Shown here one piece after another: positions 53,839 to 64,000 of a stretch of DNA of 64,000 bases. The stretch comes from Hypomesus transpacificus (Eukaryota > Chordata > Actinopteri > Osmeriformes > Osmeridae). The notes beneath the pieces are model-generated. The model searched no databases and was not told where the DNA came from. It saw only the letters and a list, made by a program, of their open reading frames with translations. Each line of letters starts with the position of its first letter. The stretch's first letter is position 1. The stretch lies in NCBI RefSeq assembly GCF_021917145.1, contig NC_061061.1:16615649-16679648 (forward strand). Reading direction: 5' to 3'. The translations under genes were made by a program, and so were the position numbers.

Positions 53839-54962
53839 TCTTGGCAAAAACAGTCCCTGAAAAGTAAGCAAAAAAGAATAGAAAATTAATGACGTTAGCT
53901 CACTTTACTTGCGTATACAACTAGCCTACTGTACCCTGGTCGTAATATCACCAAACACTAAAACTTATATATATTCCAGTCCACATTCAATCAGATAATT
54001 TGTTTGTCCATTCATTAAGTCTTCAATATTAATTGTTTTTTTTTGTTTCCTGCCTGTCCTTCCAATGCGCTAATGGGTTGTCAGTAGTCAATTCCTCATA
54101 ATTAACTTCTGAGTGTTTCGTTGTTAAAGTTTGAAAGCCTACCAAATAAATGGGAAAATACCTAATGGACAACTCAATGTTCAATAGCATAGAACATACT
54201 ACTATTTCTAACGACCAGATAATGGTCCCTCTACATCCCAAGTTTACAAAGGAATAAATGCGAAATTTGAATAATTATTTTAGAATTACCTCAACAATGA
54301 TGAAGAATTAGTTCAAACCTGGCGCATAGATGTGGAGCTGTGAGAAGGCGCGTGATTCAATTCGCAGAATGTTGAATGGCCCTCCAACTGTAGTTTGTTT
54401 CTTTTGCCTGGCTCCTCGCCTTTCTTTTTATTGACGGAGACTTCGTCGTGTCACTGGGGCACATCAGAGTAGCTTCCATAAACTGGCCAATGGGAGACAA
54501 ATACTGCGCAAATAGTCTCACTCGTACCCGTCACCGCCTCCTCCCTCTCTATCTATTTCACGCCCACACACAACATTCGTTTATCAGAAACCTGGCAATT
54601 TCACTGAACATAAATGTACACACACGCGTTCATGTGCATAATTTGTAGGGAAGAGTTTAAGAGTTCTGCTGAAAATGATGGACTACTTTAGTCATGTCCT
54701 GTGTATAATGAACCACATAAGGTGTGTCAAGATTTGTGAATTATGGATGAAATCACAATGTAATGGGAGTCTAACGGCACGTGAAGGCAGTTGAAAAGCC
54801 TATGGTTGGCTCCTTCTATGAAGAAGGGAAAACCTTGAAGTTGCAACCAAGGTAACCCACACAAACCGCACAATGCACACTCACAATGAGCCAGTGGATA
54901 TTTTGATAAATAGCTTCATAAAGACATCCCCTTTATTCAATGCTTATCATAGTTAATGAGGG
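53839..54962. promoter_or_regulatory. pdyn upstream region
   Basis: An aataaaaag TATA-like motif lies on the minus strand at 54424-54432. A possible 5' UTR exon ends near 54319, where catctatgcgccag is followed by gtttgaac, and it would splice to the acceptor just upstream of 53860. The rest of the interval is AT-rich with no coding exon seen. Confidence 0.35.
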
Positions 54963-56018
54963 TTGCCCACATGGCAAGTTGTCTTGTCCATTACCTGTTC
55001 ACCAAGGCCTAAGGCCCAGTTTCCCGGTAGAACTTTAACTGGTAAAATGGTTCTATCTGTAGAATGTCTATTTAATGATGTATTTCTGTCTAGACTGTCG
55101 AGAAGATCTTACCAGGTCTCCTGGGGAGGCAAACTGTCAGGCCCTCCCCAGCTCTCCACTGGTGTCCCACAGGGGTCCGTCCTCGGACCCCTCCTCTTTT
55201 CTCTGTACACCACCTCACTTGGACCAATCATCACCTTTCATGGCTTCTCCTACCACTGCTACGCTGACAACACGCAGCTGTACCTGTCGTTCCCTCCGAC
55301 CGATCCGGGGATCTCAGCTAGGATTGAGGTCTGCCTCACAGACATCTCAGCCTGGATGACCGAGCACCACCTCCAGCTGAACCTCGCCAAAACAGAACTT
55401 CTCATCATCCCGGCTAAACCCTTCATCTCCCACGATCTCTCAATCACCCTGGGATCTGCGACAGTGACCCCTTCATCCTCTGCCAGGAACCTTGGGGTTA
55501 CCATGGATGACAAGCTCTCCTCTCTCCACTGGCTACCCATCACGGCCCGTATCAGATTCAAGACCCTAGTACTGACCTTCCGAGCAGTGAACGGGACTGC
55601 ACCCGACTACATCAAGTCTCTCCTGCAGCATTACACCCCCACCCGCCACCTACGGTCTTCTTCAGACAACCGCCTGGTGGTCCCACCGCTTAAGACCGCC
55701 CGCTCCCAACACAAGCTCTTCTCTGTCTGACCCCCCAGTGGTGGAATCAACTCCCCACCTCCATCGGAGACACAGACTGTCTCTCCTTCAAGAAAAGGCT
55801 CAAAACGCACTTGTTCCGGCAGTTCAACGGTACTTAGGAATGGTTTGCTTGACCCGATGTTAGTTTCCTCAAGGATCACAACGATTCTTGTTTTGGCTAC
55901 TCGCAATGTTTTGGGGTTATCTTGTTTTTATTATCAGTGACCTATGCACTTTGTAAAGCTCTCTCTTGGAAGTTGATTTGGATAAAAGCGTCTGCTAAGT
56001 GAATACATGTAAATGTAG
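54963..56018 (+). mobile_element. L2-like LINE fragment, 5'-truncated and internally deleted
   Basis: The open frame contains late reverse-transcriptase motifs: [20 protein letters not shown], then [11 protein letters not shown] (active-site YADD changed to YADN), then [16 protein letters not shown]. The sequence jumps from [11 protein letters not shown] directly to [13 protein letters not shown], so the segment that normally lies between is missing. After TGA at 55728-55730 the usual C-terminal piece (WWNQLPTSIGDTDCLSSFKK and LKTHLFRQF) continues in the plus-one frame. The 3' end, ttggataaaagcgtctgcta then agtgaatacatgtaaatgta, is close to the SINE tail in this window. It is dead, since the 5' half and the catalytic Asp pair are lost. 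Confidence 0.82.
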
Positions 56019-56289
56019 ACCCTGGATCTAATCCCGTGAGAAGAACAGACTACCATGTCACAAAGCACCCTGAACTGGTCACATTACTAACCCTAACCAC
56101 AAATGTAAAAAAAAAAATATATCAGTAAAAGCTACTGAGAAAAAAACGAATGAAAATGGTTGTAGAACAATGTGTTTGAACTCTAAAACGCATGTTGTAC
56201 TGAAATGGGTTTTAGAGTTCACACGTAAGTGGACACTATTACGTATTAGTGGTTATTACGTATACATGTGATCACTTTTTCTCTTTTTT

Positions 56290-56391
56290 TCCTTCCTTCC
56301 TTCCTTCCTTCCTTCCTTCCTTCCTTCCTTCCTTCCTTCCTTCCTTCCTTCCTTCCTTCCTTCCTTCCTTCCTTCCTTCCTTCCTTCCTTC
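56290..56391. repeat. (CCTT)n microsatellite
   Basis: About 25 uninterrupted cctt units. Confidence 0.97.
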
Positions 56392-57969
56392 CTCCTTTTG
56401 TCCCAAGTGCATGTTTCATGGTGTTGTGTATATTGTATATCAAAGCACTCTTTAACTAAATGTTTACTTCTCCATGGTCTACAGCTTCCGTCATTACAAC
56501 AGCAATGCCCAGTGTGTTCTGTATTCTCATTCTTGCACCATTAAGCAGGAACAATTATGCTTATTGTAGGTATAGATGTTTTCTTCTCTTAATCCCAGAT
56601 GAAAATCATGTGATCTTGTTTTTAATGAGCTCCAATCAAATTGGCAAAGCGTTCCTAGGCAACCTCGAGTGGGCATTGTTGGGTTTCTCTTGATGTCTTG
56701 ATCGGTCCTTTGATTAAGTCGGTTGGCTTCTCAGAGCCTCGATGCGATTCCATTTCCCAAACTGACGTTATCTGGGGAGACTGGCTCACAAGGCGACTGA
56801 TATACGTGCATGTCTGGTTTCCCTTTGGGTTAAGACTCCAGACTCTTAAATGAATGTCATTTTCTTTCAAACAGCCCTGCACCGAGGAGCAGTTTGAAGT
56901 TCTGAGCCTGGCCGTCTTAATCCGACTTGGAGTGGAAGGTGACTGAATGCGTGGTGGATTTCTAAACAAGGACTGTGTGATGGTACTGATATGTTGATGC
57001 TGTTGTTGTTTGAGATGAATACATGCGTCATATTGTTTTGCTTATGGCAGGCCTATCTGTGGCTTCATGGTAAACCTGTAGAATTTTCCTCACCACTAAA
57101 CCCTAAACGTCTGGCTGGTCAGTGCTTAAGCAGATGCAAATATTCTTCAAACAAGGTGTCACGGTTTGGATATGAGGTGATTAAAGGCTGCATAATGAGC
57201 TTTCAACAGCGATTAGGATGATGCAAGAACGGACTTTGTTGTCTTATGGCACCTTGTGAGCCTGTTGTTCAAAACTCAATAGAGGAACAACGAGAAGGTA
57301 GTTGTATTGGAACAGTGTAAAGACTTATGCACTTGACCTATCTGACATATACGGAGGAGAGAGACGAAAAGAAAAATGACAAGGGACTCTTTTTTCATCC
57401 ATCATCTGTTTAAATAGAGAGAATTGTGAGAGGGAATCAAAACTGCATATCACAGTTGGCTAAAACGTCCATGCTGCGAAGCTGGGTAAACACAACTCGC
57501 CTCTTATTGACATGGTCCCTCTGACACATGTAAAAAAAAAAAAAAGTAATATGAGTAAGTAAAAAGAACAGTCAACAACTGCTGACACAAAGATACGTCA
57601 CTGAGATTTCCTTATCTCGTCGGGTCTTTTGGGGACCACATAGAAAATCCTAACATTCTTTAGCACATGCCGCTAGAAACAGTAGCCTCTAGCGTGTCTG
57701 CCCAAACAACCTGTTTATTTTATATAATGTCCTCCAGAAGAGAAGACTTTGTTTGGCACTGCTGCTTTTTAAATAAATGATTAATCCACTCATCAGGCAT
57801 CCATGATCCGTGGTGCCCTGGATAGTGAGCACTGTTGAGAGCATCTCGTAAACCATCATCCTCGCTCGTCTGAATGGCTCTGCTTACGTCTACATTCCTT
57901 TGTCACTTGGAAACACCTGCATCAGATGGAACTACACTGGTCCTCCTACATGAGAGACATGGCTCTGTT

Positions 57970-58285
57970 TTTCTCTCTCTGTCTCTCTCTTACTTTCTCT
58001 CTCTCTCTCAATCTCTCCCCCATCCTTTTTTCTCTCTCTCTTTGTCTCTCTCTCTCTCACTTTCTATCTATATCACTCCCCCCCTCCTTTTCTCTCTCTG
58101 TCTCTCTCTCTCTTACTTTCTCTCTATCTCTATCTCTCCCTCCCCCTCCTTTTTCTCTCTCTGTCTCTCCTTTCTTTTCTCTATTCCTATATCCTCTCTG
58201 TCTCCATCTTTCTCTCTCTCTTGCTCTCTCTCACTCTCTGTCCTTCTCTTACTCTCTTGTTCTCTCTTTGTCTCTCTGCCTCTCA
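57970..58285. repeat. CT-rich degenerate tract
   Basis: About 310 bp of tctctctctgtctctc and ttactttctctc variants on the plus strand. The long Ser/Leu frames here are repeat artefacts. Confidence 0.9.
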
Positions 58286-61200
58286 CACACACAACATCTG
58301 GTCCTCAATAGTTATCGAGTGCAAAATGACTTACAAACAGAATTGCTGTTATCATAAACACAATGTACAGTTTAATTACATTTCATAGCCGCATGTTATA
58401 CGTAAATAATATGGAATAAAATTTTGAGGTTTTGTAATACAGTAACATGATGAAAGGACAGTGGTAGAAGAAGAAACGTTTTTTAGTCAAACAATGTGAC
58501 ATGCATGCTGGAGTGAAAGACATGCACACATGACCACAGTTTACAATATGTACTGTATGTGGTGGAGCAGATAGATATTTTATAAACATAGATTATATTT
58601 ATTAGTTAGACAAGGCAGTCTTCTTCATCTTTCCAACTCCCCTTGGAGACATTAACACCTTCAGCGAAGAGAACGATCTGTTAGGAAAAATAAACTGGTT
58701 TTCAGAAGTGAGGTGTGGTGAAACTGTTAGCGACGACACCACCTTAACTTTCTACCCTGTCTAGTGTGAAGGTAACCATAGCAGCCGGTAGGAGCTGCCA
58801 TCGCCGACGCCACAGAAATAAGTCTTGAGGGGGATGGAAATCAACTTCTGAGAAAAATTAGGAAAAGGTGAAGCACGAGGCAGTCGTTTTATTTGAGGAG
58901 TAAGTACTTAGCTCAGAGTGTGATGATCATGACTTCCCAGTGACGTGTGATGGTTTTGTGTAATAAACCTAATGACGTTTTAGTCGTTTATACCTTTTCT
59001 TGGAAGTTCTATAGTTAGTCAACTGCTCACCTTTCCAGCACAGAATGTGTCACTTGCATTATGGAGGAAGGCCTTCCTCACAGTTGTATCAACATGTTAG
59101 AACTCTGAATGTGAAATACTGTGCCCTGCATAAAAAACATGTAGGTGGGGGAGGGTTTGCATGCGGGGGGTCGGAAGGGGATAGACGTAGGGAGGGATAT
59201 ATGTAAGAACATTTTGTGAGTACTGGGGTAGCTGTAGGAGTGGGGGGGGGGGGGTGCATCTTCCAACATTCACTTTCAGATGAAAACGCACATCTAGTAA
59301 CAGAGACTAATTACAGCGTGTTTGATTTATAGATTTTTTTTGTGCGTGGGTGGGTCTTCCTTTCAAAGACAGAGACACTTCCTGTCAAAAGAATGCCTAA
59401 TGGATATGGGGGATGGGATTCACTCAGTCTGACCCTCGCACCTTTACGCCTACTCATGTCAATGGGAATCCCTGAGATCCTAAATACTGCATCAAGATAC
59501 GCATGAGGTATTGACGGGAGATGAGAACGTATGCATGCAACGGATATGACAAACAAATACTAAACAGGGTGTGGTCCTCACATCGTCATGATGGTTTTTG
59601 GACAGAGGCTCTAACGTGGAGACGGATTCGAGGACCAGACATAACCCAGTTTAAGAACGTTATGATAGTCAGTTTTAAAGACAAGTGTCGCACACACAGC
59701 CTTGGGGTCCCACAGGGCTCATATTTCTGCCTTGTATCTCCGGAGACCAAGGTCATTTTATTGCTGTACAAATTTCCCCTGTGAATCTCAGCCTCTTGTG
59801 AGCCAGTGTGGCTGTAAGTGTTCACACACACACACAGAAATACAGAAGAACATAGCATGTTACATGTAGAACAAACAAGACAACTACTGTAATATGATAT
59901 CACTGCACCTTAACATCCGTGCAGCTTTTTTAATATACACATTCTGGTCAATACATTGCACAAAGACAAAGCAAACCAATACAAACTGAAAATTATGTGT
60001 TTCTAGGCACTGCTGATTGAGTTGTCATGATCTTTAGTAATAACTGGGCTTTGCAAGGTGTGAAAACTGTTGTTCTTCGTAAAAATTAAATTAAAAAAAG
60101 AACGTTCAAATCTTAGTTGTGGATGAGACAGCCATTTTGATCCACAGAGAGGTGAGGGAGGAGGTTGTGTCAACTCCCTGCAGATTTCTGTTTCTCTGAC
60201 AGGTGTGATGCAGGCTACAGAATTACCAAGGACAGTTAGGAATGACTCAACTCTACCATTTAAAAAGAATAATTGGCTACTTTAATGATAAATGTTGGGT
60301 CTTTAAACAATCCACAGAAAGTGAGAGTGGTACTGATACTAGAACGAAACCTCAATATGTGCACATGTATTAGAACATATGTATTATAATAATATAGGCT
60401 TCGGTACAAGTCATTGTTTGTTCAGAAATACATTTCCAGATACGGTTCAATCCCAAATGATTGATTATCACCCTGAATCTGGCCATCTACATCCTATTAG
60501 GAGTGATTGTTGCCACAGGACAAATTAGGGCATCTAAATGTCTGGCGCAAACTGTTTTGTAATTTGTCCCCATACTTGGCCTGCTGTATATTTGAAGAAG
60601 ATAAGCGCTCCTGACGTTGTTGGGGACACTAACAATAAATGATGCATCAGAGAGTCACCTGCTTGACTTCCCATGTTTCCTTTGTGCGGCCCTGGCCCAG
60701 CATGGAGTTCGGACTTCCTGGGAGGCGTCTAAAAGCATTTTACCGTTTCTCCACCTGCGACACTGCGTCTCGTTTTTTTCCGGGCGCTGATTTGGAATTA
60801 GATCAAATATGAATAACTGCAGGACCTAGAAAGGCATTGTCAGCTGTCGAATGCAAAATGCTGTTTGACCTGTTTTGACCAAGGTCACAGCAGGCCAATG
60901 GGTCTCAGCTAAAATGAAGCTTAAATGAAACCATAATCTGCATTCAGACCTCCCCCTTTTGAACGGTTTGACAGAGGTCTGTTTATGTTCTTTTATCATC
61001 AGTAGATGTTTTTTTCATCATAGAACTACAAATCAAGGGCATTCAAGTATACATAAACACACACAGACACACATACAAAGAGAAAAACACAAATTTAAAT
61101 GAAGAATTTGAGAAAGAAATATGAAAATATATATTTTGCCTTGAGTTTAACCTTGGTTTCCAAGGTTAAGAGACAATAGACAATAGTGGTCTTCCTCTGT

Positions 61201-62121
61201 TGCTTTGTAAACCACAATTGTGATGGGGTCTCTAAAGATATTCAGACACCTACACACTATACACAACGACGTATTTAAATACCTTATCTACATCACAATG
61301 CATCTACTCACAACCGATTGACTCTTTCTTGGATGTCAATGGCTTTCCCAGTTGGTCTGCTGGTTTTGAGGAGTAGTGACATTTATCTTAGTTTCATTTT
61401 GAGGAATGGGATCAAAAAGTGCACTGAACACATAAATAATCGTTTTTTGCAAGGAAACAGTGTACTATTATGCTAGTAATAGTTGTACGATGCGTTAATA
61501 AAAGAGGACTGTTATTCCCCTTCTTCCGCTTGACTGATCTGTTGCACTGTAAGCAAAAGAAGATGGATGTGTAATTTCATTAACTTTTCAAAGAGTACAG
61601 GAGGATGAAAGTCAAGGAGGCTGTTTTTACGAGGTTGACCAAATCCACTTGAGAAGTCGAAGAGATGTGTCAAGAGAACAGTAGGGGGCGCAGGTTGTTG
61701 TCCTGTTAGCCCTTGCAGTGTGGTAGACAAGCCATACAGCACTCAAAAGCCAAATAAGTACACCTTTTAGCACATTTTCTTTTTATTTATATAATTATTA
61801 GCATTGTGTGGTGGTCACTAGTTATGCCAGAATTTTGGTCTTCATATGTTTCAATATCCATAGGGTATGACACCACACACTGGAGCAAATGAGTTCTCCA
61901 ACTTATATGACATTCGCACATTGTACTTTTCATTGTACTTCTTCCAAGTTTTTGTAGGATGTGTTTTGCACATCTTTGTGGAACTTCTGTCAAAGAGCAA
62001 TGTATTACGCACTGATCTCATTTAAATACCCTATTGAAAACAGACTAAACAAAACACGTATCATCCAACGGCTGTCATGGTATTTCCATTTAATACCTTT
62101 AAAAAAGATCATGTCCTTCGG

Positions 62122-62135
62122 GTTGCTATGGAAAC
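62122..62135 (+). promoter_or_regulatory. X-box-like (RFX) motif
   Basis: gttgctatggaaac fits the RFX X-box palindrome GTTGCY-AT-GGAAAC. It has no adjacent gene in the window, so function is unknown. Confidence 0.3.
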
Positions 62136-62438
62136 TCAAAGACATCACGAGAGGGTGAAAAAGGAGCGAGAAAGAAAAAGAACACAGAGAAATAGCGTGA
62201 CTCAGGCGGTGAACGTCCCTGAAACTAGTGTGAAAGATATTTTGCCGGGAGCAGAGCTGGAGAAATAAAAGAACGAGATTTGATTAAAACACGCAGATTC
62301 ACCGTTCACAGTCATTGTGATATAGTCACCACGCAAAGGAAGAGGGTCGAGGTGGGCACACACTGTGAACTGCTGAGGATGGAGAAAAAAAGAGAAATAG
62401 AGAGACTGACAGAGAGAGAGAAAGACAGGGAGAGAAAG

Positions 62439-62442
<4 letters not shown>

Positions 62443-62526
<84 letters not shown>
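62443..62526. repeat. (TG)n-(GA)n compound microsatellite
   Basis: About 12 TG units followed by about 30 GA units. Confidence 0.97.
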
Positions 62527-62529
<3 letters not shown>

Positions 62530-62959
62530 TCTCCCTCTGCAGGCAAGGCACTATAGTGTACTCCTGTATTCTGCATCCGTTTGATCAAATCACCTCAAGG
62601 CCAGAGCTTATTCTCTTTCTGTTGGCAGTTTCACAAAACCAGTCCTTCAGTCACAAACCAAACCACTGATGGGGTCCTTCATCTAGCACCTTCCATTGAA
62701 AGAGTTTCAGGGTTTCAGGGCTTAGTTATTTCCTGCGATACCAACGAGAGGATCTCACTGAAAACTTACAGAGAACTGTTAAACAATCGGGCACAGTTGT
62801 GAGTCATACTGTAAATGAGAGCTGGCATTATAAGCTAACGAGTTTCCTACGAGAACACCACTTTGATTGGTTAGCATAAAATACAGTTTATTGAACTAGT
62901 GAGTCACCTAGGCAGTTGCTTAAAGAAATAACTAGCATCCTACAAAGAGTCCCCGTTGA

Positions 62960-63055
62960 CCTGTGTGTGTGTGTGTGTGTGTTGTGTGTGTGTGTGTGTT
63001 GTGTGTGTGTGTGTGTGCCTGTGTGTGTTTGTGTGTCCATGTGCATGTGTGTTTG
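62960..63055. repeat. Imperfect (TG)n microsatellite
   Basis: TG repeats broken by gtt, gcc and tcc interruptions. Confidence 0.9.
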
Positions 63056-64000
63056 TGTCACTCTGACCATCAGCATGATTCTAATTTCATATTAGAATCA
63101 GAATCAGAATCAGATTGATATGATGTTCATGCATGGCTCAGTTTATTTTTCTGAAAGGACCTCTTAGTCCTTTGTTGAAATCTTCTGGTTAAATCAGCTC
63201 TTACGCTTCACAACCCACTTTCGCCCCTCCAAAAGGAATGCAGAATTACTAACTTCGGAAGTAAGGATTTAAGGATTCTACAGCATATATTGGGAATGAA
63301 ATCTGCATCTAATATTTCCTTAAGTTTCTAATTTCAGACTCAGTGGTGTGCAAAAAGCTGCTCCATTATGGTCAGCCAGGCCACTTTGCCACCACCTGTA
63401 GGAGGAGTGTGGCAATTTTACGCCACTGCACATGATAAAGGTAGTATTCTTCTGTCAGTATATTTCAGGTAAAACAACATTTTAAGGATATGTAGTGTGC
63501 ATAGTGTACTTCCTTTAAAACCCTGCATCGACCAAGAACAAGTAGGTCACTTGAAGAATTTAGTGAGCATTAGATTCTGAGCTTCAGATCCCTATTAATT
63601 AACGTGGGTTATTGCAGACACTTTTATCCAAATCGATGATGGGAATATGGGATCTCTTGATCGGCAGTCAAATTCTCTACCATTGACCCATCCCCACTAT
63701 GTCTGCCTCACTGTGGCCGCATACAAATGTTTTTATCAAAACGATGCTCACATACACATGATATAGTATTTTGTGTTCTAAACATGTAGGGTCATACTGT
63801 ACTTTGCTGTGCAGTAGTCAAAGGAGACCTCATGATTGGGATCATGGCACTTCCATTGTATTCAAAACAAGTCACATTTTTAGTCAAATTACAGATGGGT
63901 GCACTGTTCACAGGACCCTTCATATCACTGAAATCGACCGTGCACAGTTCTCACAATCCAAGTATATTTTGCTGACCACTGAACTCTTTTTTAAGCCCCT

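Larger units (their letters stand above)
56392..64000. other. Distal non-coding region downstream of pdyn
   Basis: No secure gene was recognised in this 7.6 kb. It holds CT-rich tracts (57970-58280), a TG/GA block (62443-62526), TG repeats (62960-63050), a G-run near 59240 and three doubtful minus-strand exon-like pieces at 58606-58677, 58777-58847 and 59031-59076 (see findings). It may be an intergenic desert or an intron of a gene beyond the window. Confidence 0.45.

Noticed and set aside
54963-55730. A 255-aa functional gene
   Set aside because: It is a 5'-truncated LINE reverse-transcriptase remnant with an internal deletion and a mutated active site.

Overview
This window is nuclear DNA of a ray-finned (teleost) fish. 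The genes have many small GT-AG exons, their proteins read as full-length orthologues of vertebrate proteins, and the spaces between exons are full of fish-type elements: a tRNA-derived SINE, an L2-like LINE fragment, MITEs and very long (AC)n, (CT)n and (CCTT)n runs. The species is not identifiable from sequence alone.

Layout, left to right. 1-2.6 kb: the last two coding exons of chrna4 (+). 5.5-8.2 kb: zgpat (-), complete, 6 coding exons, 539 aa. 8.2-12.4 kb: non-coding with two SINE copies and a 144-bp palindrome. 12.7-13.9 kb: tnfrsf6b (decoy receptor 3, -), 4 coding exons, 278 aa. 14.6-33.8 kb: rtel1 (-), 33 coding exons that sum to 3552 nt (1183 aa), with introns that have absorbed most of the transposon debris. 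36.0-44.7 kb: stmn3 (+), 5 coding exons, 181 aa, with a near-perfect REST/NRSF site in its 6.8-kb first intron. 47.2-51.3 kb: gmeb2 (+), 9 coding exons, 515 aa. 52.6-53.8 kb: pdyn (prodynorphin, -), 2 coding exons, 252 aa, convergent with gmeb2. 55.0-56.0 kb: a dead L2-like LINE. 56-64 kb: non-coding, apart from three doubtful exon-like pieces near 58.6-59.1 kb.

The block gmeb2-stmn3-(divergent)-rtel1-tnfrsf6b-zgpat, with chrna4 nearby, matches human 20q13.33 in order and relative orientation. ARFRP1, which lies between TNFRSF6B and ZGPAT in human, is not seen. pdyn is next to the block here, whereas human PDYN is on 20p13. The trio stathmin / neuronal nicotinic alpha subunit / opioid precursor mirrors the human 8p21 trio STMN4 / CHRNA2 / PNOC, as expected of a paralogon from the early vertebrate genome duplications.

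The genes do not form one pathway. Three are neuronal (chrna4, stmn3, pdyn), and two of these carry REST-type sites in introns. The others act in genome stability (rtel1), transcription (gmeb2, zgpat) and immune decoy signalling (tnfrsf6b). The most interesting points are the unusual pdyn peptides (Met5 and a three-residue insertion in dynorphin A, an Ile-enkephalin unit, a duplicated spacer), the two REST sites, a SINE lying 7 bp inside an rtel1 splice donor, and several non-autonomous DNA transposons with visible target-site duplications. I found no clearly new multi-gene system. Exon boundaries were read by hand from GT-AG signals, reading-frame phase and similarity to proteins I remember; no alignment or database search was run.
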